Part shown: positions 8,160 through 17,360 of the stretch, piece after piece | Position numbering within the stretch: the stretch's first letter is position 1 | Layout of the letters: every line of letters starts with the position of its first letter | Source of the DNA: Bacteroidales bacterium | Lineage (GTDB): Bacteria; Bacteroidota; Bacteroidia; Bacteroidales; VadinHA17 | DNA length: 37,880 nt | Direction of reading: 5' to 3' | Assembly: GCA_024762655.1 (NCBI GenBank) | Contig: JANTHB010000031.1 | Location: 1 to 37,880, forward strand | Translations under genes and position numbers: made by a program | Notes under the pieces: generated by a model | The model's database searches: none | Told to the model about the DNA's origin: nothing | Seen by the model: only the letters and a program-made list of their open reading frames with translations

Positions 8160-9050
8160 ATGGATCCATTGATAAAGGAATTGTTTCAACCTGCCGACAG
8201 AAAACGGCTGGCAGAACGAACCGGACGGTTCAAAGCCGGCGGAGAAGATAAGCCGGGCCTGGAAGACTTGCGGAAAATATTTTCCGTTATTGACCTGACC
8301 ACCCTGGATGTACGCGATACGGATGAAAAAGTGGAAAAGATGTGCATACAGGTTAACCGTTTACCGGACGTTTTCCCCCATGCAGGGGCCGTGGCCGGAA
8401 TATGCGTATATCCGGTTTTTATTCCGGTAGTAAAAAAGGTGCTGAAAAATGAACGGGTCCGGATCGTTTCGGTAGCAGCAGGTTTTCCTTCGTCACAGAC
8501 ATTCCGGGAAGTGAAAACACGGGAAGTTACCCTCGCGTTAAATTCAGGTGCGCAGGAAATAGACATTGTCCTTTCTGTGGGAAAGATTCTGGCGGGAAAA
8601 ACGGAAGAAGCCTGGGATGAGATACGTAAAATACGGACACTTATCGGCAACAGGGGGCACCTGAAAGTGATCCTGGAGTCCGGGGTTCTGAATGATCCGG
8701 ACATGGTGCAACAAGCAGCACTCGTGGCTATGACGGCCGGAGCGGATTTTATAAAGACTTCCACCGGGAAAGTACAACCTGCTGCACGCCCTGAAGATAT
8801 CATTGTCATGGCTGACACTGTAAAAAGATATTATCAGGCTACAGGAAAGAAAACCGGAATCAAACCTGCCGGAGGAATTTCCACCCCGGAAGGAGCATTT
8901 TTGTATATGAAAATTATTCGGGATATCCTGGGAGAGGCGTGGACAATCCCATCCCTTTTTCGCATAGGGGCCAGCCGCCTGGCAAATCAAACCCTCCAAG
9001 CCATTCAGGAAAAAACAACAGGCCGCAGACAGGAGATCAAATTTTTTTAG
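8160..9050 (+). CDS. deoC: Deoxyribose-phosphate aldolase
   Basis: 296 residues of the class I DERA family, converting 2-deoxyribose 5-phosphate to glyceraldehyde 3-phosphate and acetaldehyde in deoxynucleoside salvage. The TIM-barrel motifs are IDLTTLD near residue 42, VSVAAGFPSS, AQEIDIVLSVG, and GADFIKTSTGK in which Lys199 should form the Schiff base. The second lysine lies in TGIKPAGGIST. An N-terminal extension of about 40 residues makes it longer than the 220-residue minimal bacterial form, as in the E. coli-like long group. It is last in the dtd-MazG-deoC operon. The C-terminus after ANQTLQAI is a basic tail. Confidence 0.94.
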   Translation: MDPLIKELFQPADRKRLAERTGRFKAGGEDKPGLEDLRKIFSVIDLTTLDVRDTDEKVEKMCIQVNRLPDVFPHAGAVAGICVYPVFIPVVKKVLKNERVRIVSVAAGFPSSQTFREVKTREVTLALNSGAQEIDIVLSVGKILAGKTEEAWDEIRKIRTLIGNRGHLKVILESGVLNDPDMVQQAALVAMTAGADFIKTSTGKVQPAARPEDIIVMADTVKRYYQATGKKTGIKPAGGISTPEGAFLYMKIIRDILGEAWTIPSLFRIGASRLANQTLQAIQEKTTGRRQEIKFF

Positions 9051-9131
9051 TCCGTTTTACACGCAGATCATAATACGTTGATTAATTCGGTATAACCACT
9101 GTGGTTTTATACCTTTGACCACCAAATTGAC

Positions 9132-9139
9132 TATCTTTG
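9132..9139 (+). promoter_or_regulatory. Putative -7 box (TATCTTTG) for the DUF4271-hemD group
   Basis: TAnnTTTG match 22 nt before the DUF4271 ATG. A second match, TACCTTTG, lies at 9110-9117. The two may be alternative start sites. The -33 element is not clear. Confidence 0.4.
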
Positions 9140-9161
9140 CAGCAAAAATCAAACCCCCGGC

Positions 9162-10298
9162 ATGCTGCTTATGATCCCGGTAAATTACAGGTGGATGCGT
9201 TTCCGGCAGGATACAACCCTGATTACAGGGAAAGATACTGTAAACCGCAAAGACAGTGTACGGAAAGTAAGAGATACAGGTTTACACCAAAGAACCAACT
9301 CCCTTACCTTTGACTCCATAGCAAATATTCTTTCTCAGGGAGAAAGAAGAATAAAAAAAATTGATTCCGTCAATCTCCGGAGAAAGAACCTTCGTGTTGC
9401 TGCAGCACGGAAAGAAAAACAGGTGGTAAAAGCCAGCCTCCCGGACACGGTACAACTCCTTACCCGATTCAACAGTTTTCAGGAAACCCGGCAATCCGAT
9501 ATGCTGGAGCGTATGGCTTCTTCCACTCCCCCGCTACCGAAGGATTCTCTTATGGTGTACCGGCCTTTCGGGGAAAAAACCGTGACTTTTCAGGGAACAT
9601 CTGTCACCTCTGCCTCACAGGAGCCGGTGGTTATCGAACGGGAATCCGCTTATCTTCGGGAAAACTGGTTTCTGGGTGCCCTTTCCCTGTCTTTTATCCT
9701 GATCCTGTGGACTAAAATCCGTTTTGGGAAACTGCTGAATGAAACCCTGACCGGGATGTGGAATTATAAAAATGCCTTTTCCCTTTTCAGGAACAGAAGC
9801 AGTCTGTATCAGCAGACCTCTTTCTTATTGTTTTTAAACTTTCTGCTGTCGGGTGGATTATTTATTTATCTCTCCCTGAAAACATCCCACGTTGAGATTT
9901 GTGACCGGGAAAATGCTCCGCTTCTCATTTATTTCCGGATCCTTTTAGGGTTAGCAGGTCTGTATCTTTATCTGTATATTGTGATCAGACTGACCGGGTT
10001 CTTTTCCTTGTCACGGGAAGTGATGTCTGAGTTTTCTCATTTTACCATTTTATTTTTTCACAATGCCGGCGTATATCTTTTTCCGTTAAATGTCCTGATC
10101 CCATACATTAACAAGGAAGTCGCCCCCTGGTTGATCTATACCGGCTTTTCCCTCATTGCAGGACTGTATGTTTTACGGATGGTCAAGGGGGTATTTATTT
10201 TTATGAAAGAAAGATTTTCTTTATTTTTTTTGTTTTTGTATCTTTGCGCCCTGGAAATTTTACCTGTTCTGATCGTTTTACATCTCATTTTCAGGTAA
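9162..10298 (+). CDS. DUF4271 domain-containing membrane protein
   Basis: 378 residues. The N-terminal half (to about residue 165) is hydrophilic, lysine- and arginine-rich and probably disordered. The C-terminal half holds about six membrane segments: WFLGALSLSFILILW, SFLLFLNFLLSGGLFIYL, LLIYFRILLGLAGLYLYLYI, FTILFFHNAGVYLFPLNVL, LIYTGFSLIAGLYVL and LFFLFLYLCALEILPVLIVL. This is the DUF4271 layout found in Bacteroidota directly before uroporphyrinogen-III synthase. Function is unknown. hemD follows within 41 nt of its stop, so co-transcription is likely. Confidence 0.85.
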   Translation: MLLMIPVNYRWMRFRQDTTLITGKDTVNRKDSVRKVRDTGLHQRTNSLTFDSIANILSQGERRIKKIDSVNLRRKNLRVAAARKEKQVVKASLPDTVQLLTRFNSFQETRQSDMLERMASSTPPLPKDSLMVYRPFGEKTVTFQGTSVTSASQEPVVIERESAYLRENWFLGALSLSFILILWTKIRFGKLLNETLTGMWNYKNAFSLFRNRSSLYQQTSFLLFLNFLLSGGLFIYLSLKTSHVEICDRENAPLLIYFRILLGLAGLYLYLYIVIRLTGFFSLSREVMSEFSHFTILFFHNAGVYLFPLNVLIPYINKEVAPWLIYTGFSLIAGLYVLRMVKGVFIFMKERFSLFFLFLYLCALEILPVLIVLHLIFR

Positions 10299-10338
10299 TA
10301 TCTTGTGGAGACTAAGGACTAACCAAAAAACAGATACC

Positions 10339-11091
10339 TTGGAAAAAATCAGAAGCATATTGATTTCGCAACCGGCACCCGCTGACAAATCGCCCTATCA
10401 TAATCTCGCGACAAAAAATAATCTGAAGATTGATTTCCGGCCTTTTATTCACGTAGAAGGAATGCCGGTAAAGGAGGTTCGGAAGAGGAGAATCAATATT
10501 CTTGATCATAGTGCGGTCATTTTGACAAGTAAAACTGCTGCCGACCATTTTTTCAGAGTCAGTTCGGAGATGCGGGCGAATATCCCGGACACCATGAAAT
10601 ATTTCTGCGTTTCCCAGTCTATTGCCAATTATCTGCAGAAATATATCGTGTACAGAAAACGTAAAATCTTTTTTGGGGATAAGACGTTTCAAAGTCTGAT
10701 ATCATTAATCCAGAAAAACAACAAAGAAAAGTTTTTCGTACCTCTTTCCGATATGCACAAGAACCAAATCCCGGCCTTGCTGGATAAGCACAAGATCAAT
10801 TATACCAAAGCGATCCTGTACCGTACGGTTTGCAGTGATCTTTCCGATCTGAAAGATGTATATTATGATGTGTTGGTTTTTTTCAGCCCTACGGGGATAA
10901 AGTCTCTTTTTCACAATTTCCCTGATTTTCAGCAAAACAGCACAAAAATTGCCACTTTCGGACGATCGACAGCGCAGGCGGCAAAAGAGGCAGGTCTGCG
11001 TATTGATATTGAGGCCCCCAAACCGGAAGCTCCTTCCATGGTTATGGCGCTGGATAAATATATCAGCGAATACAACAAGAACCATAAGTAA
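10339..11091 (+). CDS. hemD: Uroporphyrinogen-III synthase family protein
   Basis: About 250 residues. The fold of two Rossmann-like lobes is suggested by the N-terminal ILISQPAP strand, the FRPFIHVEGMPV and DHSAVILTSKTAADHFF segments of lobe 1, and the C-terminal VLVFFSPTGIKSLF and ATFGRSTAQAAKEAGLRIDIEAPKPEAPSMVMAL, the family's most recognisable part. The enzyme closes hydroxymethylbilane to uroporphyrinogen III in tetrapyrrole synthesis. No ATG is suitably placed: TTG at 10339 gives the usual short lead (MEKIRSILISQP), while TTG at 10303 adds 12 residues. HemD sequences diverge widely, but the DUF4271 and rnpA neighbours match Bacteroidota synteny. Confidence 0.78.
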   Translation: MEKIRSILISQPAPADKSPYHNLATKNNLKIDFRPFIHVEGMPVKEVRKRRINILDHSAVILTSKTAADHFFRVSSEMRANIPDTMKYFCVSQSIANYLQKYIVYRKRKIFFGDKTFQSLISLIQKNNKEKFFVPLSDMHKNQIPALLDKHKINYTKAILYRTVCSDLSDLKDVYYDVLVFFSPTGIKSLFHNFPDFQQNSTKIATFGRSTAQAAKEAGLRIDIEAPKPEAPSMVMALDKYISEYNKNHK

Positions 11092-11143
11092 TAAATCCCG
11101 CGGAGAACCTTGCACCACCTAATCGGTTTTCCGGAATATTGTA

Positions 11144-11542
11144 ATGGGACAATACCGGCTTAAAAAAGAAGAACGCCTTTCGGGGAAAAAGCAAATTGAA
11201 GCACTGTTTCAGGAAGGGAAGACTTTTTTTTGCTCCCCTCTCCGTATTGTCTGGATCAGGAGGGCCCGGGTTTCGGGCGGTTCCCCGGCCAGAATGACGG
11301 TTGCTGTTTCCAGGAAAAATTTCAAAAGAGCCGTTGACAGAAATCTTGTCAAAAGGAGAATACGGGAAGCTTATCGTAAAAACAGGGCCACACTGACCGG
11401 ATGGCTGGAAAAAAACAATCTGGCCCTGGATATGGTTTTTATCTATACTTCTTCGCAAATTCCGGCTTACCGGGACATTGAAGAAAAAATAATGGTAACT
11501 TTGCAGAAGATTATTGAGGAATATGAAAAAGTTAATGACTAA
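11144..11542 (+). CDS. rnpA: Ribonuclease P protein component
   Basis: 132 residues, basic, full length. It is the protein cofactor of the RNase P ribozyme that trims tRNA 5' leaders. Signatures are the N-terminal [20 protein letters not shown] and the conserved RNR helix [18 protein letters not shown]. The end overlaps the yidD start by 20 nt, the usual rnpA-yidD translational coupling. rpmH, normally upstream of rnpA in many bacteria, is absent here; hemD takes that place, as in other Bacteroidota. Confidence 0.95.
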   Translation: MGQYRLKKEERLSGKKQIEALFQEGKTFFCSPLRIVWIRRARVSGGSPARMTVAVSRKNFKRAVDRNLVKRRIREAYRKNRATLTGWLEKNNLALDMVFIYTSSQIPAYRDIEEKIMVTLQKIIEEYEKVND

Positions 11543-11744
11543 ATTCCTGATAGGCCTGATCAAACTATATCAGATGACCATTTCGCCTTTGTTTCCGCAT
11601 GTCTGCAGATACACCCCCACCTGCTCCACGTATAGTGTGGAAGCCTTGAAAAAACATGGCCCGTTGAAGGGCGGATGGCTGGCCCTGAAAAGAATCCTTT
11701 CATGTAATCCCTGGGGAGGACATGGATATGATCCGGTGCCCTGA
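11523..11744 (+). CDS. yidD: Membrane protein insertion efficiency factor YidD
   Basis: 73 residues from the ATG at 11523, which overlaps the rnpA end by 20 nt. An in-frame TTG at 11514 is less likely. The family motif is complete: an amphipathic N-terminal helix ([17 protein letters not shown]), [19 protein letters not shown] with paired cysteines, [24 protein letters not shown]. YidD sits on the inner face of the cytoplasmic membrane and assists YidC-dependent insertion. Some relatives carry a longer C-terminal tail; this one stops right after DPVP. Confidence 0.95.
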   Translation: MKKLMTKFLIGLIKLYQMTISPLFPHVCRYTPTCSTYSVEALKKHGPLKGGWLALKRILSCNPWGGHGYDPVP

Positions 11745-11857
11745 ACGGTTGAAAAAACAACAACAAACCGTTAATCTTTGTTAAAAAATATTCCGGATTT
11801 TTATTTTTCTCATAAAATAATATCTATTTTACACGCTGTTCACAAAAAGAGATATAT

Positions 11858-13543
11858 ATGAAGCGAATCAGAAAATTTAAAGGTAATACGATCATTGCTT
11901 TTGCTATGGCCGGTGCGGTGGTGCTGGGTCTTTATGCTTTTACCGAAACGCACAATTTCAAACTGGCAAAAAACATCGAAATCTTTACCAATATCATCCG
12001 CGAGCTGAATCTTTATTATGTCGATGAAATCAAACCGGACAAACTGATCAAATCAGGGATTGATGCCATGTTGAAAACCCTGGATCCTTATACGGTGTAT
12101 ATTCCCGAAGACAAAATGGCGGACTTCAAGTTTATGACGACGGGACAATATGGGGGGATAGGTTCACTGATAAGGAAAAGTGGTGATTATGCTATTGTTT
12201 CTGAAATTTATAAGGGCTTTCCGGCAGACCTGGCCGGGTTGAAAGCCGGAGATAAAATATTGGAGATAGACGGTCAGACGATCAAAGGACTTCCCCTGGC
12301 CAAGGTGAGTGAACGGTTGAAAGGATTGCCCAATACCAAGGTGGTCCTGACCATTCAAAGAACCGGACAGAAAGATACCCTGCAAAAAACCCTGATCCGG
12401 AAAAAAATCCAGATACCGGCAGTGCCCTATTATGGCATGCTGAATGATTACACTGGATATATACGCCTCAGTCAGTTTACTTCCAGTGCCTACGGCGAGG
12501 TGAAATCAGCCATGTCCGATCTGGAGAAAAACCATCATATGAAATCCATGATCCTGGATTTGCGTGCCAATCCTGGAGGACTATTGATACAGGCGATTCA
12601 GATTGTGAATCTGTTTGTGGACAAAGGACAGACGGTCGTGAGTACAAAAGGGAAAATAAAAGATTTTGATGCCGTTTATAAAGCTCCTTCCCCTCCTTTT
12701 GATCCGGACATACCTCTGGCGGTCCTGGTAAACAGCGGGTCTGCTTCTGCTTCCGAGATCGTTTCCGGAGCTTTGCAGGATCTGGACCGGGGCATCATCG
12801 TCGGACAACGCACCTTTGGAAAGGGTTTGGTGCAGACCACAAGGCCTGTGGGATACGGAGGACAGTTAAAAGTTACGGCTGCAAAATATTATATTCCCAG
12901 TGGAAGATGCATACAGGCTCTGGATTATTCACACAGAAACCCCGACGGAAGCGTAGGCCATGTGCCGGATTCGCTGAAGACAGCCTTCAAAACCCATAAC
13001 GGCCGTACCGTATATGACGGTGGGGGCATTGACCCGGACGTGCATGCCAGCCCGGGCTCTCTTAGCCCCATTGCCGTTAATCTTTATATGAGATTCTATA
13101 TTTTTGATTTTGCGACGGAATTTGCCCGGAAGCATGACTCGATCCCTCCTCCGGACAAATTTGAAATTACGGACGATGTCCTGAATGCTTTTCATGATTA
13201 TATTAAAAAACGTAATTTCAATTATGATACCGAGTCGGAAGCCAAGCTGGATGAGCTGATAGAAACAGCCCGAAAAGAAAAATACTACAAACGCGCCGGA
13301 GCCGAATTTGAAGCATTACGTAAAAGCCTGTCTCATAATATAGATAAGGACTTTTATGAACATAAGAATGAGATCAGTGATTTGTTGAAACAGGAGATCG
13401 TGGGCCGGTACTATTATCAGGCAGGTCGCATCGAAAGCTCGCTGGAAGCCGACAGTGTGTTGTATAAAGCCGAAAAGGTGCTGGACAACCCGAAAAAATA
13501 TGCAGGTATTCTTTCCGGCAAAGAAACGGTAACCATGAAATAG
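11858..13543 (+). CDS. S41 family C-terminal processing peptidase
   Basis: 561 residues with an N-terminal membrane anchor/signal (IIAFAMAGAVVLGLYAF), an S41 N-terminal helical part, a PDZ domain at about 95-180 (GIGSLIRKSGDYAIVSEIYKG, GLKAGDKILEIDGQ) and the Ser/Lys protease core. GSASASE gives Ser297 and FGKGLVQ gives Lys322; the 25-residue spacing is that of the CtpA/CtpB dyad. The C-terminal 150 residues are helical, as in Bacteroidota Ctp proteins. It cleaves misfolded or C-terminally tagged proteins in the periplasm. It stands 113 nt after yidD and may have its own promoter. Confidence 0.93.
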   Translation: MKRIRKFKGNTIIAFAMAGAVVLGLYAFTETHNFKLAKNIEIFTNIIRELNLYYVDEIKPDKLIKSGIDAMLKTLDPYTVYIPEDKMADFKFMTTGQYGGIGSLIRKSGDYAIVSEIYKGFPADLAGLKAGDKILEIDGQTIKGLPLAKVSERLKGLPNTKVVLTIQRTGQKDTLQKTLIRKKIQIPAVPYYGMLNDYTGYIRLSQFTSSAYGEVKSAMSDLEKNHHMKSMILDLRANPGGLLIQAIQIVNLFVDKGQTVVSTKGKIKDFDAVYKAPSPPFDPDIPLAVLVNSGSASASEIVSGALQDLDRGIIVGQRTFGKGLVQTTRPVGYGGQLKVTAAKYYIPSGRCIQALDYSHRNPDGSVGHVPDSLKTAFKTHNGRTVYDGGGIDPDVHASPGSLSPIAVNLYMRFYIFDFATEFARKHDSIPPPDKFEITDDVLNAFHDYIKKRNFNYDTESEAKLDELIETARKEKYYKRAGAEFEALRKSLSHNIDKDFYEHKNEISDLLKQEIVGRYYYQAGRIESSLEADSVLYKAEKVLDNPKKYAGILSGKETVTMK

Positions 13544-13609
13544 AACCTGTATTTTACAGAGATTATAACAGACAGAAGAACAGGGAGTTATGATCCACGG
13601 TGTCGCTGC

Positions 13610-13629
13610 CTACGTAGGGAGCTACGTAG
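13610..13629. repeat. Two copies of the palindrome CTACGTAG
   Basis: CTACGTAG occurs at 13610-13617 and 13622-13629, twelve nt apart, in the gap between the convergent S41 and epimerase-like genes. They can pair as a hairpin or be a dimeric protein site. No T-tract follows. Confidence 0.4.
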
Positions 13630-13665
13630 GAGAATTCATAGTTTCCTGCAACCCGTAGATTCTTT

Positions 13666-14910
13666 TTACTCTGTGGGAAATATTCTTAGGATATGCCTGT
13701 CCAGCAGGTTCTCCCGGACCTGCCGTGCAATGATCTCTTCGTATTTGTCAAGCAGCTCAAAATAATGACGGCCGGTTTCGGCAGCCACTTTGTATGCCAC
13801 ATGCATCAACTGGCGGAGGTTCGGATTGAATGCAGGATTATCCGGTACATGCCTCAGCGCAGTGGCGATCTTTTGATTGTTCCAGGCGTGGAAATCCCGG
13901 GGCAGGGGCAGGCCGTCCGGGTCAATGTCAATCACCTCGGCATAAGGAGCCGTTAGTTCTTCCAGGCGATCATAAGCTTCGGCATAAATCTTTTTGACCA
14001 GGCCTAACGCCTCATTTCCGGCTTCTGCCAGCCCGATCAGCTCTTCCAGCCAGGTGGTGCCGGCGGTTTTTACATGGATCCCCTGATCGTGCTTACGGAT
14101 TAACCGGCCTATAAGCGGATAAATGGAAAACTTATCACTGCCCGAATGAATGCTGAGTTTCAGGGAAGCAGGCAGGTTAAAGTGTTTCTTCGCATAATTG
14201 AGGACCAGCAGGTCTTGTTCAAACTCCCGCTCAAATTTTTTAAGATCACCGGCATAGTCTACACCTTTGTTGAACCGGCCAGTGAAACGGGGTGCAATGG
14301 TCTGTAAAGGAATCTTTTTTTCAGCCAAAGTCTTAAGAAGGAAAAAAAGATCTGCGGGGGTCTGAGGCCGGTCCACCTCGTCTATGGAGACTTCCACCAC
14401 GAAAGATTCCGGGTTTTTGTGCTGTGAGATATGATGATACAGTTTTTCTGCTTCGTGAACGGCACAAAGATATTGTCCGGCAAAACGACGGAGGTATTCC
14501 CGGTCAATGGCAACAGGGATCTCCAGCCCCGGAATGCCGGACCTGTATTTTTCATTGTTTTGGATAAAATCCCGTATTTCATCTTCCGGGGATGGTTTGC
14601 CGATGGCTTCGGCAACATCCATGGTGAAAAAGTCGGAGTAGGGGATAAAGTCATCAACGGTTTTCAGGTTGATGTGATCGGCATCCACGAAATAAGGTTT
14701 GTTCCACCCCAGGGCTTTGGTGCCCTCATCAGCTTCTTTTCTCACATCGGCAGGACGGGTGCCTACAATTGAATGTTCACGGTACGATTTGTTCCAGACA
14801 GGCGTGAGGACAATACCCTGTTTTTCTGCCTCGAGAATGGCCGAGAGCTGGGCTTTGCCTTGCCGTCCGAAACGGTCACCCATGCCAAAGGAGTATTTGC
14901 TGATTTTCAT
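13666..14910 (-). CDS. Tagaturonate epimerase-like protein (UxaE family)
   Basis: 414 residues, cytosolic. The opening KISKYSFGMGDRFGRQGKAQL, the LTPVWNKSYREHSIVGT block, YFVDADHINLKTVDDF and the HSGSDKFSIYPLIGRLI segment match my recollection of Bacteroidota proteins annotated as tagaturonate epimerase. The family, first described in Thermotoga, interconverts tagaturonate and fructuronate, letting galacturonate enter the glucuronate route. The histidine and acidic residues in DADH and HSGSDK are plausible metal ligands. It is a single gene, convergent with the S41 protease and divergent from GH35, fitting pectin-sugar use. Assignment rests on recalled similarity; a general sugar-acid epimerase/isomerase is the alternative. 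Confidence 0.65.
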   Translation of the reverse strand: MKISKYSFGMGDRFGRQGKAQLSAILEAEKQGIVLTPVWNKSYREHSIVGTRPADVRKEADEGTKALGWNKPYFVDADHINLKTVDDFIPYSDFFTMDVAEAIGKPSPEDEIRDFIQNNEKYRSGIPGLEIPVAIDREYLRRFAGQYLCAVHEAEKLYHHISQHKNPESFVVEVSIDEVDRPQTPADLFFLLKTLAEKKIPLQTIAPRFTGRFNKGVDYAGDLKKFEREFEQDLLVLNYAKKHFNLPASLKLSIHSGSDKFSIYPLIGRLIRKHDQGIHVKTAGTTWLEELIGLAEAGNEALGLVKKIYAEAYDRLEELTAPYAEVIDIDPDGLPLPRDFHAWNNQKIATALRHVPDNPAFNPNLRQLMHVAYKVAAETGRHYFELLDKYEEIIARQVRENLLDRHILRIFPTE

Positions 14911-15015
14911 AATGGAGGGTCTTATAAAAAAATTTCTGTTAAATTAGCCCCTGTGTCAATACGGGAATGTAAAAGTAATTAATTTGTTCCTATGTAACAG
15001 AAAAAAAATTGAATT

Positions 15016-17352
15016 ATGCTTAGAAAATCTACAGTATTATTTGCCGGGTTCCTGCTGTCATTTTTGGTATTATCCTGTCAGTCCCAACAGAAGAAGGGAA
15101 CGTTTACCATTGGGGAAGAATCCTTTTTACTGAACGGGAAACCCTATGTGATCCGCTCGGGAGAGATGCATTTCATGCGTATCCCGGAAGCCTACTGGGA
15201 ACATCGCCTGAAGATGGCAAAGGCCATGGGATTGAATACCGTATGTGCTTACATGTTCTGGAATGCCCATGAAGAAAAACCGGACGAGTTTAATTTTTCA
15301 GGTCGCAGGGATGTGGCAAAATTCTGCCGTCTGGCACAAAAAGAAGGGCTTTATGTGATCCTGCGACCCGGCCCCTATTCCTGTGCGGAATGGGAATTCG
15401 GAGGCTTTCCCTGGTGGTTGCTGAAGAAAAAAGACCTGGAATTACGGACGCAGGATCCTTACTATATGGAACGGGCGAAAAAATATTTACTTGAAGTAGG
15501 AAAACAACTGGCTCCCCTGCAGATTACAAAAGGAGGGCCGATCCTCATGGTGCAGGTGGAGAATGAATACGGTAGTTATGGAAATGATACCGTTTATATG
15601 GGCAGGATACGGGATATTCTGAAAGAAGCCGGTTTTGAGGTGCCGCTGTTTGCCTGTGACGGGCCTTCCCAGATGGTTCGGGATAAACGAAGCGATCTTT
15701 TCAGTGTGGTCAATTTCGGAGGAAATCCGGAGGGTGCTTTCAAAGCCTTGCGTAAACTGCAACCCTCGGGACCCCTGATGTGCGGGGAATATTATCCCGG
15801 CTGGTTTGACTCATGGGGCAAACCGCACCATACCGGGCAGACGGCACCTATCCTTGGAAACCTGAAATGGATGCTGGATCACAAAGCCTCTTTCAGCATT
15901 TATATGGCCCACGGGGGAACCTCTTTCGGATTGTGGTCGGGCGCCAACTGCCCGCCCTTTTCCCCGCAAACATCCAGTTATGACTATGATGCTCCGATCA
16001 GCGAAGCAGGATGGGAGACAGAGAAATTTGATGGGATACGTAACCTGTTCTCGAAATATTTACAGGAGGGAGAAACGCTTCCGGAGATACCTGCAAAGAA
16101 CCCCGTCATTACCATCCCTGAATTTAGCGTGACACAGATGGCACCGGTATTTGAGAACCTTTCGGAGGGAATTCCCGCCGAAACACCCAAAAATATGGAG
16201 GAATACAATGAGGGGTATGGCTTTATCGTTTACCGGACTGTTCTTCCGCCAGCCTCCGGGGTCCGGAAGATCCACGTGGATGAGGTGCATGATTATGCTG
16301 TGATACTTCTTGACGGGAAGCGTATTGCCACGATCGACCGTCGCAAGACCAACAATATATTTGAAGTTCCGGCACATGATAAGGACGTTCAACTGGATAT
16401 TTTTGTCGAGGCCATGGGAAGAGTTAATTACGGAGGTTATATCCACGACCGGAAAGGGATCACCCGCAAAGTTGAATATATCAACGAAACCGGAGATACG
16501 GAAGAGATCACCGGATGGACCGTGTTTCCCGGGCCGCTGCATAGCGACAAAGCTCCGGAAGGACTGAATTTCGGCAAAGTAAGGAAAACAGACAAACCGG
16601 CTTTTTACCGGGCGGTTTTCACCCTTGACAAGACAGGGGATGTTTTTCTGGATATGCGTCACTGGGGCAAAGGACTGGTCTGGGTGAACGGACACGGTCT
16701 GGGACGTTTCTGGAACATAGGTCCGACCCAGACCATGTATCTGCCGGGACCCTGGTTGAAGAAAGGGGAGAACGAGGTGATCATCCTCGACGTGAACGGT
16801 CCGGAAAAGCCTGAACTGCAGGGGCTGGAGAAACCCATCCTCAACGAGCTGCATGTGCCGGGGGTGGTGCGTCACCGCAAGGCCGGGCAGAACCCCGATC
16901 TCTCTTCTCTTCGTCCGGTGGCCAAAGGGACGTTCCCGGCCGGGAAATCATGGCAGACCGTCAGGTTCAAACCGGTCACAGGCCGTTATTTTGCGCTGGA
17001 GACACTCAGCTCCCAGCGCGGGGATCCTTTCACCACCGTGGCGGAGATCTACCTGCTCGACCCCTTCGGAAAGAAGATCTCCCGGAAACAATGGAAAGTC
17101 CTGTATGCCGACAGTGAGGAGCTGGGAAGCGACGATGGCAATGCTGCCAATGTTTTCGATCTGCAGTTCACCTCTTTCTGGCATACCCGGTGGAGGAGCG
17201 CCCAGCCGGGACATCCCCACCTGCTGATCCTCGACCTGGGAAAAGAAGCGAAGATCGCAGGCATGATGTACCTGCCCCGTCAGGACTCACCCAACGGCAG
17301 AATCCGGGATTATGAAATATATGTGAGCAGGAAGCCTTTTAAGGGGGTATAA
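15016..17352 (+). CDS. GH35 beta-galactosidase lipoprotein with C-terminal discoidin-like region
   Basis: 778 residues with lipobox VLSC (Cys21). The catalytic TIM barrel (about 30-350) has SGEMHFMRIPEAYWEHRLKM, FWNAHE, LRPGPYSCAEWEFGGFPWW, GGPILMVQVENEYGSYG with Glu184 as acid/base, and CGEYYPGWFDSWG with Glu258 as nucleophile. These are all GH35 signatures for retaining exo-beta-galactosidases. Beta domains follow, including the GH35-typical VWVNGHGLGRFWNIGPTQTMYLPG. The last 140 residues look like a discoidin (F5/8C) module in which the C-terminal half comes before the N-terminal half. The stop lies 8 nt from the stop of the convergent next gene. It likely trims beta-galactosides at the outer membrane or periplasm. 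Confidence 0.93.
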   Translation: MLRKSTVLFAGFLLSFLVLSCQSQQKKGTFTIGEESFLLNGKPYVIRSGEMHFMRIPEAYWEHRLKMAKAMGLNTVCAYMFWNAHEEKPDEFNFSGRRDVAKFCRLAQKEGLYVILRPGPYSCAEWEFGGFPWWLLKKKDLELRTQDPYYMERAKKYLLEVGKQLAPLQITKGGPILMVQVENEYGSYGNDTVYMGRIRDILKEAGFEVPLFACDGPSQMVRDKRSDLFSVVNFGGNPEGAFKALRKLQPSGPLMCGEYYPGWFDSWGKPHHTGQTAPILGNLKWMLDHKASFSIYMAHGGTSFGLWSGANCPPFSPQTSSYDYDAPISEAGWETEKFDGIRNLFSKYLQEGETLPEIPAKNPVITIPEFSVTQMAPVFENLSEGIPAETPKNMEEYNEGYGFIVYRTVLPPASGVRKIHVDEVHDYAVILLDGKRIATIDRRKTNNIFEVPAHDKDVQLDIFVEAMGRVNYGGYIHDRKGITRKVEYINETGDTEEITGWTVFPGPLHSDKAPEGLNFGKVRKTDKPAFYRAVFTLDKTGDVFLDMRHWGKGLVWVNGHGLGRFWNIGPTQTMYLPGPWLKKGENEVIILDVNGPEKPELQGLEKPILNELHVPGVVRHRKAGQNPDLSSLRPVAKGTFPAGKSWQTVRFKPVTGRYFALETLSSQRGDPFTTVAEIYLLDPFGKKISRKQWKVLYADSEELGSDDGNAANVFDLQFTSFWHTRWRSAQPGHPHLLILDLGKEAKIAGMMYLPRQDSPNGRIRDYEIYVSRKPFKGV

Positions 17353-17360
17353 GCCGGGAT

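Noticed and set aside
16060-16875. Minus-strand open frame of 271 codons opposite GH35
   Set aside because: Overlaps fully the conserved GH35 beta domains; composition is that of a shadow frame.
17287-17352. GH35 C-terminus first taken as truncated by the convergent gene
   Set aside because: The ending YEIYVS-x-KPFKG is a natural-looking stop for GH35 tails of this kind, and the module seems permuted rather than cut.
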